Shown here piece by piece: positions 54,449 through 64,000 of a DNA stretch of 64,000 bases. The translations under genes were made by a program, and so were the position numbers. The notes beneath the pieces were generated by a model. That model made no database searches, was not told where the DNA came from, and was given only the letters and a program-made list of their open reading frames with translations. This DNA is from Epiperipatus broadwayi (Eukaryota; Onychophora; Udeonychophora; Euonychophora; Peripatidae), in assembly GCA_028023455.1 (NCBI GenBank), contig JAQFVV010012401.1, positions 94,501 through 158,500 on the forward strand. The letters run 5' to 3'. Position 1 is the first letter of the stretch; every line of letters begins with the position of its first letter.

Positions 54449-55639
54449 TATATATATTGTAGCCTTTCACTTTAGTAGCTCTTTAAAAAATAATTTAGAT
54501 TTCACATGATTTTAAATTTATAAAGATATCAATATTATTTTTTTAATTTGTATAGTTTATTAAAAGCTTAATTTATATAATATGAAGTATAAAATTCTGT
54601 CAAATTAACTAACATGCATCTTTTGTAATAATCATTTACGCTTTAAATGTCATATTTATTTTAATTATGAGTTTATTTAATAGTTATAAGTAAATCTAAA
54701 TTATATCTATCAAATTTATAATACTTATTAAACCTTATCATAATTGTAATAGAAATAGTTATTTAATTTTATTACAGTGACTCTTTAAAAATGTGTGGGT
54801 TTGTATATGTGTAAAGAATCTTATTTAAAAAGAATAAATGAATTTCACTTCCTAGTTGGAAATGATAATTTTTTATTCCAACAGGAGGATTAAATTATTT
54901 AAATTCTAATTTTTAAATAGTGATAATTTTAATTATGTATTCTAAATTTGAATAAATAATTATTAAACAGAATAAAAGATTATAATTATATTTCATTTAG
55001 ATGTAATTATATTTATTATTTAAATGTTTAAATATTTTTGTTAGCTTTATTATACTTTGTTATTATAATTAAAAATTAAAAACAAAGTTAATTTATTTAA
55101 AAACTTTTTAGTTATTTAAAAGTAGATGACCAATGAAATCTATTTAATTAGAAATATGACATCATACTATCTACAATATAAAAAGGGATTGTGGACAAAA
55201 TTAGGGGAAGAACTGAAGAAACAGCAGGAACCTATTAACCTATTGATGTCAGGTCTATAAAAATAGAAAATTTTATCGTGTTTTATTTTTAAATTAGTTA
55301 AAAGTTAACTTCAACAAGCTGGACAAATGCATAAAATATGTTTAAAAGAATTATAAATTTATTATGGAGTAAATGAACCTACTCTTTACATAGAGCCAGT
55401 TTTACCTTACTATTAAACTATAATCAATTCATAGTTATTACTTAAAATGCAAAGAAACAATATTATTCTCAAGAGAAATGAAAGTGTTATCAGCAAACTC
55501 AAATAGTTTACAAACATATTCATGTAAGAATGTGTTTTGTGATTTCTTCATGTTTGATAATTGCAAGAAGTAATTTACTAATGAATCTTTTTTTTATTTA
55601 AAAAGTATCATTGTTATAGATTTATTAAAATTCTCTATT
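54449..55639. other. Unassigned stretch
   Basis: AT-rich. A short block with a TATA-like 'caatataaaaaggg' near 55177, in a patch of more even composition (55120-55260), may be a promoter or LTR remnant. Confidence 0.3.
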
Positions 55640-55930
55640 AATACATTGCACAGGCTTAAACCTGCATTTATATTATAATATATGCAGAATTCAAACCCAA
55701 AGTATGAAGATTGGCTATCTTAATATAAAGCTGAGCACTGAATATATATATATGTGAGGATAGTAATCTAGACCAACTGATGATTGCTGTTTTAGCATGA
55801 AATTATATATATTGGTGATTATTTACCTTTTCAACATGTGTGTGATCAGGTGGGTCAGCAATATGAGATGGCTCTGAGAGTAGTGGCTCATGTGAAAGTC
55901 TGAGTTCAAATCCTACACATATTAAAATTC
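55640..55930 (+). mobile_element. Hammerhead repeat, single short unit
   Basis: A single unit with the family order: start 'aacctgca', 'gctatcttaatataaagctgagcactga' split by TA, the hammerhead, 'tgtgtgtgatcaggtgggtcagcaatatgagatgg', and a B-box-like 'gagttcaaatcct' near 55903. It lacks the about 150-bp middle block of units A and C. Confidence 0.75.
55757..55826 (+). ncRNA. Type I hammerhead ribozyme, invariant core intact
   Basis: CTGATGA is at 55777-55783 and GAAA at 55799-55802, both canonical. Stem I pairs ACCAA (55772-55776) with TTGGT (55812-55816) perfectly. Stem II pairs TGCT with AGCA, but its closing pair is T:T where G:C is usual. Stem III is minimal, as in ribozymes of PLE and retrozyme type. 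The predicted cleavage site is ATA (55809-55811). The weak closing pair of stem II may lower activity. Confidence 0.75.
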
Positions 55931-55999
55931 TCTATAGAATTTTAGGTTGGCTATCTAATAATAATAATGATCTTATTTTTGAAAAGAATTATGTTAAAT

Positions 56000-58900
56000 A
56001 GAATAACGTGTACTCAATGGAAAGTAAAATCAAACATTTTAATGAACAATATATACTTTTAATAACCATGAAGAAATTTGCAAGAGTAATGAATATTTTT
56101 ATATAATGATAAAATAGAAAATTAAAAATAACTTTTGCTTATATTTAAAAAAAATTATATTTTAAGATGAGCTGAAAGATTATTATGACTTTTTTTAAAA
56201 GAATGAATTATTTATTTTGATAAATAATATCAAGGAAGAATATAAAACTAAGATAGTTTAAAAACAAGAACAAACGGAGTATAAATAAATATGACTTATA
56301 GAAATATAGAATAAAAGATGAACAGATAAAAAGTTAAAATTTAATAATTAGTACAGGAGAAGCCAATTATATGATATGTGTCTCTACTGGATAACCAATA
56401 TTGTAAAATAATAAGTAATACTTAAAGAAGTACTTCAAAATAATTATAATTTTAAGATATGAAGTGCACTGAATTTAGATTAAGGATCTTAAGATAAACA
56501 ATTAAAATTGCTAAGGAGTTTAGAAGATTTTTATTCATGTATATATATATTCCTTAAAATGTACTTTTTAAACAACGATTTTGCAAGCTATAGGAGAGAG
56601 AAAATGATGAGAGAAGAAGTTAAAACCTCTGATTGTCATCATGATGATAACTGTTTAGAATTTGGAAAGTTTTTTTTTTTAAAAAAATGATTGAAAAAGT
56701 TTTCAATCTAAACTTTTTTTTTATTATATGTTTATAATAGACATTTATTTTTTAGGACAATAAGTAAAATAATTAAGTAATCTATATGTTCATTAATATT
56801 TTCAATATTGATATAATTTTAGGATATAATATTAGATTTTTAGACATTAAAATTAAAGGTATGTACTATGTTTATATTTGTATATTTTATATAAATTGCC
56901 TCATGGATGTACAGAAAGCTGAAGGATGGTAATTGGTAATTTTGGTAACTTTATTATATCACATATTTTAATATACAAAAAGGTTATTGTTTATTAATAA
57001 GAAAGATGGTATATATTAAATTATTAATTTATTGTACAAGGATATGGTCCCATGGTACATAATAAATATTTATGAATCAAGAAAAAAGTATATTTTTAGG
57101 ATAAAATATGAATGTTCAAGACATATGTAATATTATAAATGATGAGTGGGATAGAGTATATGTAATAAATACTTCATAATTATTAATATTGATCTCAAAT
57201 ATTGTAAAGCATTAAGAGTATAATATGATATTTGTCATATTGATAAATGATATTTGTTTTGGAAAATGATCTTTTATAGAAAAAGATTTATAAATGTTAG
57301 AAAGATAAATGTCATATATTTGGATTAGAAATATAATCTATACTGAAGTTGTAAGTTAATGAAGGTCTATTGGATATGTTTAAAATACCAGGATAGTAAA
57401 GTGTTATCCTGAAAAACTCATGCTGTGTGTGAGGGGTAATATCTAAAGAACACCCATATTATATTAGAAAATTTGTGAAGATCTTTTTAGGACAGATAAC
57501 TGCCATATTCCATAAGTGTTTAAGAGAAAAGACAGGATTCCAGGAGTAAGATCCTTGAAAGAATAATGATTACCCTAGGTTATGACTGTTGAAAGATAAA
57601 TGTTAGTTACCTCCATTCCTACAAAGTACTGTTTAAATAGGTTTTTTCTCCTAAATAATATCTTAGATAGTGCATTATAAGTTAAGCACCCTATGTGAGT
57701 GATATGTATAGGAGTCTATAGTTTTTCTTCTAATAGTAATGATAGCTTAAAAAAAATGAAAATATGCAAAAAATACACCTAGATTTTATAAAAATAATAT
57801 AATAATAATAAAATATTGTTATAAATGATGAGTTGAGACCATTTAAACTGAAGATAATAAAAGAGATATATTTGATAAGTATGATAAATAAATGTATAAG
57901 ACTAAAGGTAAATATTCTTCATTCAAAGTGTCTTATTTATATTGCATTAACAATATAAAGATTAAGAATATAATTCAGTAAATAATAAGATATTAATTTA
58001 GTAAGTATCAATTTGTATTACATTCTATTTTAATAAATCTAAGAAAGGTAAATGATAAAAAACCTCCCACCTAAGTATTATTATAATTGATAAACCTTAT
58101 TGAAAAATGAATGAGAATTAAAACTTTTTAATATGAACATGAATGATAATAATATTAAAATTGTTATTTTTAATTTAGTAAATGATACTGATATGAGGAA
58201 ACTAAGGAAAAGATTATTGTACTTATTTATTTATTTTTCTGTATAAATGTAAATATATTATAGTAATAATGTAATATGTAAAATAGTTTAATGTAAAATA
58301 GAAAATGTTGTTAGAAATATCTAATTTGTTGCAAATAAATGTATGTTTTAATTTGAACTGGATGATTAGTGTCGTTATAAGTATCACAATGCCATACTTA
58401 AGTACATAGCACATTAACATTTTCAGAATAAATTTTATTTATTGGATGTTTTATTAAAAGATTTCAATTAAAAAATTAAAACTAGATAAATCAAATATCT
58501 GTCACTTTTGATTTATAATTTCATAAAAGTAATGTCAAATTTACTTGATAATCTATTTAAAATTTATATACTTGGATAAATATCTGAAATTTAAATATAA
58601 AGAATCATTTTATGTTCTGAGCATTATAAAAATACATTTTATTTGGAGAGTCATATATATATTAAAGTTCGTTTAGTTCTAATAAAATTGTAAGATCATA
58701 AAAAGGTATAAAAGCTTCTTTAAAATAATTAAATCCTAATTACTCTATTATTTAAACTAGATAAATTTAGTTAGTCAATTATAGTATTTGTTGAAAAGAT
58801 AAATATAATGGGTTAATGCGAAAAGTAATTAATATGTCCAAAGATTGATTTATACAATATTATATTTTGATCAATAATAAGTGATGTGATTATCAGTAAA

Positions 58901-59300
58901 TGAATATTTTGCTTAATCGTTATTATTTGTATAAGTGTTGTTTCATAAATTATTAGTCTAATATTAATTAAATAATTTAATTGTTATTATTGATTTAGTA
59001 TTGAAGTAATATGCATTATTAAAGTTGTTTTAGTTAGTATATGTAAGTTATATAATTATTATTGTTATTTAGATTATTGGATTTCAATAAAATCCCTCTT
59101 GTCATTCAATAATCTAATTGTTAACCATTATTATTATGATTATTAAAGGAATAATCATAATCCCTGAGATTTTAATAAGATAGCTTAAAAACCATTTAGA
59201 CCAATTTAATGTGTCTTTTAAATTTATTATATTATAGCTTATTATATATATATATATATATATATAAGAGAATAAATAGAATAAATAGTTATATAATCTT
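56000..59300. repeat. Possible family L copy 3
   Basis: Weak local matches in order with copies 1 and 2: 'gagtctatagtttttcttct' near 57713 against 'agactctagtttttcttcc' near 14892, 'gaagaagttaaaacctctg' near 56613 against a similar phrase near 13728, and 'ccctgagattttaataag' near 59162 against 16018. Otherwise it is AT-rich and non-coding. This assignment is tentative. Confidence 0.35.
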
Positions 59301-59583
59301 AATAATTATTTAATTATGTAATTATTATATTACTCATTGTTTATTATAAGGATTTTCCTAATAATTGTAGCATGATAATATATGAAAATCTTCTATAATA
59401 GCAATGCCTTTGTGAGTATATTGTATATACTTTGAAAAATTAAAACCTATGCATTGTGATCTTTCCTATAGCATATCTTATGGAAAAATGGAGTAGCAAA
59501 ATAGAATCTTAATAATAGTATTTGTATTTATTATTTTAGGTCATTCTATTTATTGTAGTGTTGTCTGTTTTGTAGTGGAAAGT

Positions 59584-59589
<6 letters not shown>

Positions 59590-59665
<76 letters not shown>

Positions 59666-59680
59666 CAAAGTTGAATAATA

Positions 59681-59720
<40 letters not shown>
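59590..59720. repeat. (TA)n and (GA)n microsatellites
   Basis: (TA)n at about 59590-59660 and (GA)n at about 59686-59720, separated by 25 bp. Frames reading YIYI or SLSL across them are artefacts. Confidence 0.95.
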
Positions 59721-59724
<4 letters not shown>

Positions 59725-59811
59725 AGATCAAAGATGGATTGAACTTGGGGAAACCTTCATACTGCAGTGGATTAATAATGGTTAACATGGTTAACAATAA
59801 TATATATATTA

Positions 59812-60407
59812 CCCTATTTTTCAACAGTAATGGTTAAAAACATGACGGACTTTGATGGACTTTCCATCATTCAAATCCTGGCAATTTTAAAGCTATCGTA
59901 AAGATTTTACCATCGTTTGAAAGTTTATAAAAAGTTCCATAAGATGCTGCCCTCTTTTGAATGTTTTTACAAGTAAAAAATCAATAAAACTGACGTCAAA
60001 GTACTAACAATCCAAAAAGGGGTTGTATCCTTTTTGCTGATTGGTTCTTAGTAATCATGGACAAAGAAAATCTCCTGTCAATAACGAAATTGCTCTGATT
60101 TCTTTTTGTTTCATTTTGAAAATGATAAACAAATGTTTTAGACCATTTTAAATGTATTTTTTGACAAATTATAAAGTATTTTTAAAAAATATGCTAAATA
60201 AAAATTATTTTAGAAAAATAGTTACGAGTTTAGCAAACATTATTTATTTTTAAGAACTGTAAAAAAATAACTTTTCAGTAAAAAGCCAGAAGAGTGAAAA
60301 ATTTTTAACAAAAATGATGATCTAAATAATCATGTGATACAAATCCATAAATACACCTACTTGTTAATTTTTTCCCCTTTGCTGTCTATAGAAGAACTAT
60401 AAAAAGG
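59812..60407 (-). mobile_element. piggyBac-like MITE, copy 3
   Basis: An inverted, about 600-bp relative of copies 1 and 2. It runs from a decayed TTA(A) at 59809 with CCCTATTT to 'aaaagg' and TTAA at 60408-60411. The interior matches copy 2 closely, for example 'gataaacaaatgttttagacc' around 60124. It is shorter than its relatives through internal or terminal loss. Confidence 0.8.
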
Positions 60408-60411
60408 TTAA

Positions 60412-60814
60412 ATTTAATGTTAACCATATTTACATCTTAGAACACAATGACAATGGTGTAGATAACTAAATAAACACTTTACCTCTATATAGCAAATGTA
60501 TCTTGGAACTGGCCTAAATGGAAAATTAAAATAATTAACAATGTTTATTATCTGGTAGCACCCTAAAAAAAGAAATTTCAAAAATTTAATTGTAATGTGA
60601 AATCTTAAATTCATTTTGGAATGCCATTTTATTTTATTTTAATGTAAGTTATAGTATCAACTTATTTATTGTTAAGAATTTTAACTAATGAAATTTCATC
60701 TTCATAAAAATATTTAAAAAAAGTACTATAATTAAGAAATGTCATTGATCAACAAATTATTTATTGTGTCCCACTTTGAGGAAATAAAATAACTTATTGT
60801 AGTTATGTAATTAG
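60412..60814. other. Unassigned stretch
   Basis: AT-rich with no recognised gene. Confidence 0.3.
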
Positions 60815-60925
60815 AGGGATTTGAACTCAGGATTTTTAACTCTATTCATCCTTCCTCCATCTCAAACAACTAATACAAATGCTCACACATGTGAAAAAGA
60901 TACAGGATTCCCAATATATATATAT
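60815..60925 (-). repeat. Hammerhead repeat tail fragment
   Basis: On the minus strand, text after the ribozyme position of the family ('atctttttcacatgtgtgag', 'tttgagatgg', 'gagttcaaatccctc') is recognisable. The ribozyme itself is missing; the copy stops at a (TA)n run (60915-60935). Confidence 0.5.
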
Positions 60926-60934
60926 ATATATATT

Positions 60935-63110
60935 GTAATGGGCATGTACATACGTTAGATTGTTTTTTTATTATTAACCATGAAAAAATAAAAGTTCGCA
61001 AATAAAACTTTTTTTTTTTAAGAATTAAAAATTAAAAATTAAAATTCTATACTAAACTCATATATATATATATAATCGCACAGATGAAAAAAAATTATTA
61101 AAATAAAACTTTATTAAAAATAGAAAAAGTATTTTAAAAGCAAAAACTTAAAAAGATTTAGAGATAAAAATATATCTTTAAGTTTGGAAAACAAATTAAT
61201 TAACATTATTGAAAAGTGGAAATGATTATTTTAATTAGTCAAAGTGAACTTGCCCTTGGGCATTTTAAATGTATAAGCATTGATCAGATAGGAAAACAAT
61301 AGAAACTAATGGCAAATAAACAGAAATCCCTTAGGAATCGAACCTCAATGAAAGGATCTTCATCATCATGATGTAATGTTGAGTTGATCCACAAAATTAA
61401 TATAAAAGGAAAGGTTTGGAAATAAAAAAATTAATTAGACAGAGATGTATGACAGCAGTGATGATATGTATTAATGCGGAGTTGAAGGAGGAGGGAATGA
61501 AAAGATGCTCTCTTCAATTCCTTCAGTTCTACTAAGAAAGAAATAGAAATGAACTATCGTTTTCCAGATTGAGGACCATAGGACATCAAGGGAATTAATG
61601 CTGGCTCCAAATGGCAAACAACTGCAAAAAATTAGAAACTACAGACTTGTTAAAATTATAAGAACTTTATGAACTCTATGCTTTAAATCTATTTCTAAAA
61701 CTCCAGTATACTAAACAGTAAGAACTTTAATTTTAAAACTTGTTCTGTCTTTAAAATAATTGAAATAGAATCCTATCTGACCAACTTTATTTATTAGTAA
61801 GTAATTTTAATTTGATGTATTTCTTTTGTAAAATCATTTCCATTTATTTATTTTTTTTGTTCTTTTAAGTTTTATTTATGATTTTTGTTTTTCACTAATT
61901 TAATATTATATAAATGTTAAACTTAAGTCGGGTGTCAATGGCTATATAGATTTGTAAAGTTATTAATCTTAGGTTATTTGTTTCATAGTTAAATTAGGTC
62001 AATGGATTGGATATATTGGTGTAATTAGTAGATGTAGTATGAGATTTGCTATGGACAGAATCATTTTATATGCTGCACTCTTCCTTTTTGGCCTATGGAA
62101 TGTGATTTGTAAGTCAGCAAAATGACCACAGTCCTTTCCTATGGAGTTTTTTTTATTGCTCTTCTTGTCAGATAGATGTAGTATTCCTATCTGATGAGAG
62201 GCAATTTCTTCTCTTAATCTTTTGGGCTGCCGTATTCATATTACATTGAATGCATCGATATATCATACGAATTGACGTTGGTTTGACTGCGAACTTTTGG
62301 CCTAAGGTTAAATAAGGATAGAATATTTTCTTTCAAATGCAAATCTGTGTAGTCTATTTATACTCGACACTCTAAATAAAAATGCATTAAATTTAAGTTG
62401 GGTATGAACATTGCATGGATTCGTTATCAGTTAATTATGTTTTTCGTTTTCATATTTGATCAAAATATATAGACATTCAGTAAATATTGATACCTTACAG
62501 TGAGTATCTAAGATGTATTATTTCAGATGTCTTTTAAGTTATTGGTGTCTATGCGGTATCTTATGATGAATGCTATTGGGTTTCTTATAAATTTCCCTCT
62601 GCAATTCCACCAATGATTTTATATTTTGATCATTTATGTTTATTTTGAAATGTTTTTGACCATGTAATCTATGTACCCGATCTATACTCAACATTATAAA
62701 ACAAACTTTTATAAACCCATCTGTGCGAACTTATAAAAATTAAAATGTAAATTTATAAAAATTAAAATGTAAATTAAAATCAAAGTTAAAAATGTAAGTT
62801 AAATTTTAAAATGTAAACTGATACTAAAACAATTTTAAATATTATATATGTGCGTAAATAAATGTTTGTGTGTATAATTACTGGCAGTGGCTTATTTTAT
62901 TCTTTTTCATATAGTTGTAGATAAGAATTTTTTTGTAAAATATAAATCTCTGCTATTCCACTGAACTAGTGACAATGGTCTACTGACTGGAAACAAAATA
63001 TATAAAATAAAAAAAAATTTTTTTTTGACTTACGTGTCTACCTTCTTTATAAATTTTCTAGGTTCAAATGCCTAGTGGTGCCCTGTAGTGTAGATTACAT
63101 TAAGTCACCA
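60935..63110 (+). repeat. LTR-like repeat, copy 2 (modules Y then X)
   Basis: The partner of 5505-7545. It starts 'tgtaatgggcatgtac', includes the 'aaaagttcgcaaata' and '(TA)n-atcgcacagatg' landmarks (to 61086), a TATA-like 'aatataaaagg' near 61401, module Y (about 61920-62375), module X (about 62385-62735), an inverted 'catctgtgcgaa' near 62718, and the same end 'gtgcgtaaataaatg...ctggcagtggc' near 62850-62890. It is non-coding. Confidence 0.55.
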
Positions 63111-63856
63111 TATCTCTGGATTGTTATAACTGGCTACCCAACTTGGGCCGATCTTTAATAAACCACGAGGGCCCTGTGTAAATTTCTTTTTTCACAATGA
63201 AATATTTTTATCTGTTTACATAAAATCGTATACTTTAAATCTTATAAAAGCACTGCCAGAAAGAAATAGCACATATATTAAACACAAGAAAGTATTAAGA
63301 ATATTAAATTGTATTTTGTTAAAAAGAATGTCAAAAGGTTGCAATTAATGTTTTTTTTTTGTTTGTTAATATATATTATGCTTTAACGTGTATAGGTGCA
63401 CACAGCCACATAAGTTTATGATCGTAAATGTGGTACCTTACGATGATTACTGTTTGGGAATTTACTTCAGTGTAATCCTATGTAAGCATTTCAGTCAGTC
63501 ATAAATAAGTTGGTGGTATTTATAATTGTGCTGCAAATATACACGTATAAACCCATTATTTCTTAAAACATATTTACCTCAATGCAACCTTCTTAAATAA
63601 ATAATTTATATAATTTGCTTGTTGTGCCATTTGTTAGAAATGAAATATAGAGAAAATAGAATTTTTGGGAGGAGGCATAAACATGATTGGTTCTTTGGAA
63701 AATGATAGTCAACATTTTTTTTTGTATATAATCTTTGTAAAAATTACTAACCGAATGTTTTTGTAAATGTTTTCATTAATCGTGTACCGTAATTACTAAC
63801 CCTAAGTAAAAATTTTTTTTGTTGTTTATTTTTTTTTAAGCAAGTTTACTGATATG
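63111..63856. other. Unassigned stretch between repeat starts
   Basis: No coding frame. A short GC-richer part at 63120-63180 has an AATAAA word (63155). Confidence 0.3.
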
Positions 63857-64000
63857 TAATGGGCACATACGTACATTACATTGTTTTTTTATTATTAAAC
63901 ATGAAAAAATAAAAGTTCGCAAATAAAACTTTTTTTTTTTGAGAATTAAAAATTGAAAATTAAAATTCTATACTAAACTCATATATATATATATAATCGC
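63857..64000 (+). repeat. Restart of the LTR-like repeat
   Basis: This is nearly identical to 60935-61080, starting 'tgtaatgggcacatac' and ending in '(TA)n-atcgc' at the window edge. The two starts are 2922 bp apart in the same orientation, which suits paired LTRs or a tandem array. The window ends before the rest can be seen. Confidence 0.7.

Noticed and set aside
62185-62215. CTGATGAGAGG in the LTR-like repeat as a hammerhead
   Set aside because: The second core segment is missing, and the equivalent place in the other copy (near 6930) lacks CTGATGA.

Overview
The window looks like intergenic or intronic DNA from an animal, most likely an invertebrate. It is about three-quarters A+T, full of long (TA)n runs, and contains no intact cellular gene that I can recognise. 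Every long open frame I can place is a decayed piece of a transposable element. Penelope-like elements (PLEs) of several families, APE-type non-LTR retrotransposons, TTAA-flanked piggyBac-like MITEs and hammerhead-ribozyme repeats together point to a metazoan. A mollusc, perhaps a cephalopod, is a guess from the general feel of the repeats and nothing more.

Layout. 1-5500 is one copy of a long AT-rich non-coding repeat (family L). 5505-7545 is an LTR-like repeat with two internal modules. A PLE with reverse transcriptase (RT) and GIY-YIG endonuclease (EN), minus strand, runs from 7546 to 9279 and has (TA)n on both sides. A 300-bp repeat (R2) follows at 9341-9605, then a possible solo LTR at 10750-11240. 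A second L copy spans 11590-16470. A complex PLE fills 16683-20345: an RT part on the plus strand joined head-to-head to an EN/3'-end part on the minus strand, with a 756-bp piggyBac-like MITE inside the RT frame. A truncated relative of the first PLE is at 22142-22695. PLE 3' ends with hammerhead-like motifs lie at 26340-26560 and 26650-27170. A DNA-transposon end and a LINE tail follow up to 28345, and another PLE copy with inverted ends is at 28735-29255.

From 30565 to 32500 there is a decayed LINE with recognisable APE and RT motifs. A second R2 copy is at 35085-35420. A third PLE family (RT+EN, minus strand, fold-back 5' end) covers 36180-37460. 38400-39235 may be a solo LTR, 39594-39741 is a 74-bp tandem duplication, and 43384-44415 is a LINE RT on the minus strand. 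46066-46236 is a long hairpin.

46455-47455 is the most interesting stretch. It holds an inverted and tandem cluster of about 440-bp repeats carrying near-complete type I hammerhead ribozymes. A single copy at 55640-55930 has both invariant core segments intact, and decayed relatives occur at 25020, 50571 and 60815. Two more piggyBac-like MITEs (49103-49862 and 59812-60407), a 152-bp palindrome (54297-54448), a weaker third L copy and a second LTR-like repeat with a restart at 63857 complete the window.

No gene here is likely to make a working protein. PLE machinery may mobilise the hammerhead repeats, because hammerhead-like motifs also sit in the 3' ends of three PLE families in this same window; that link is inference.
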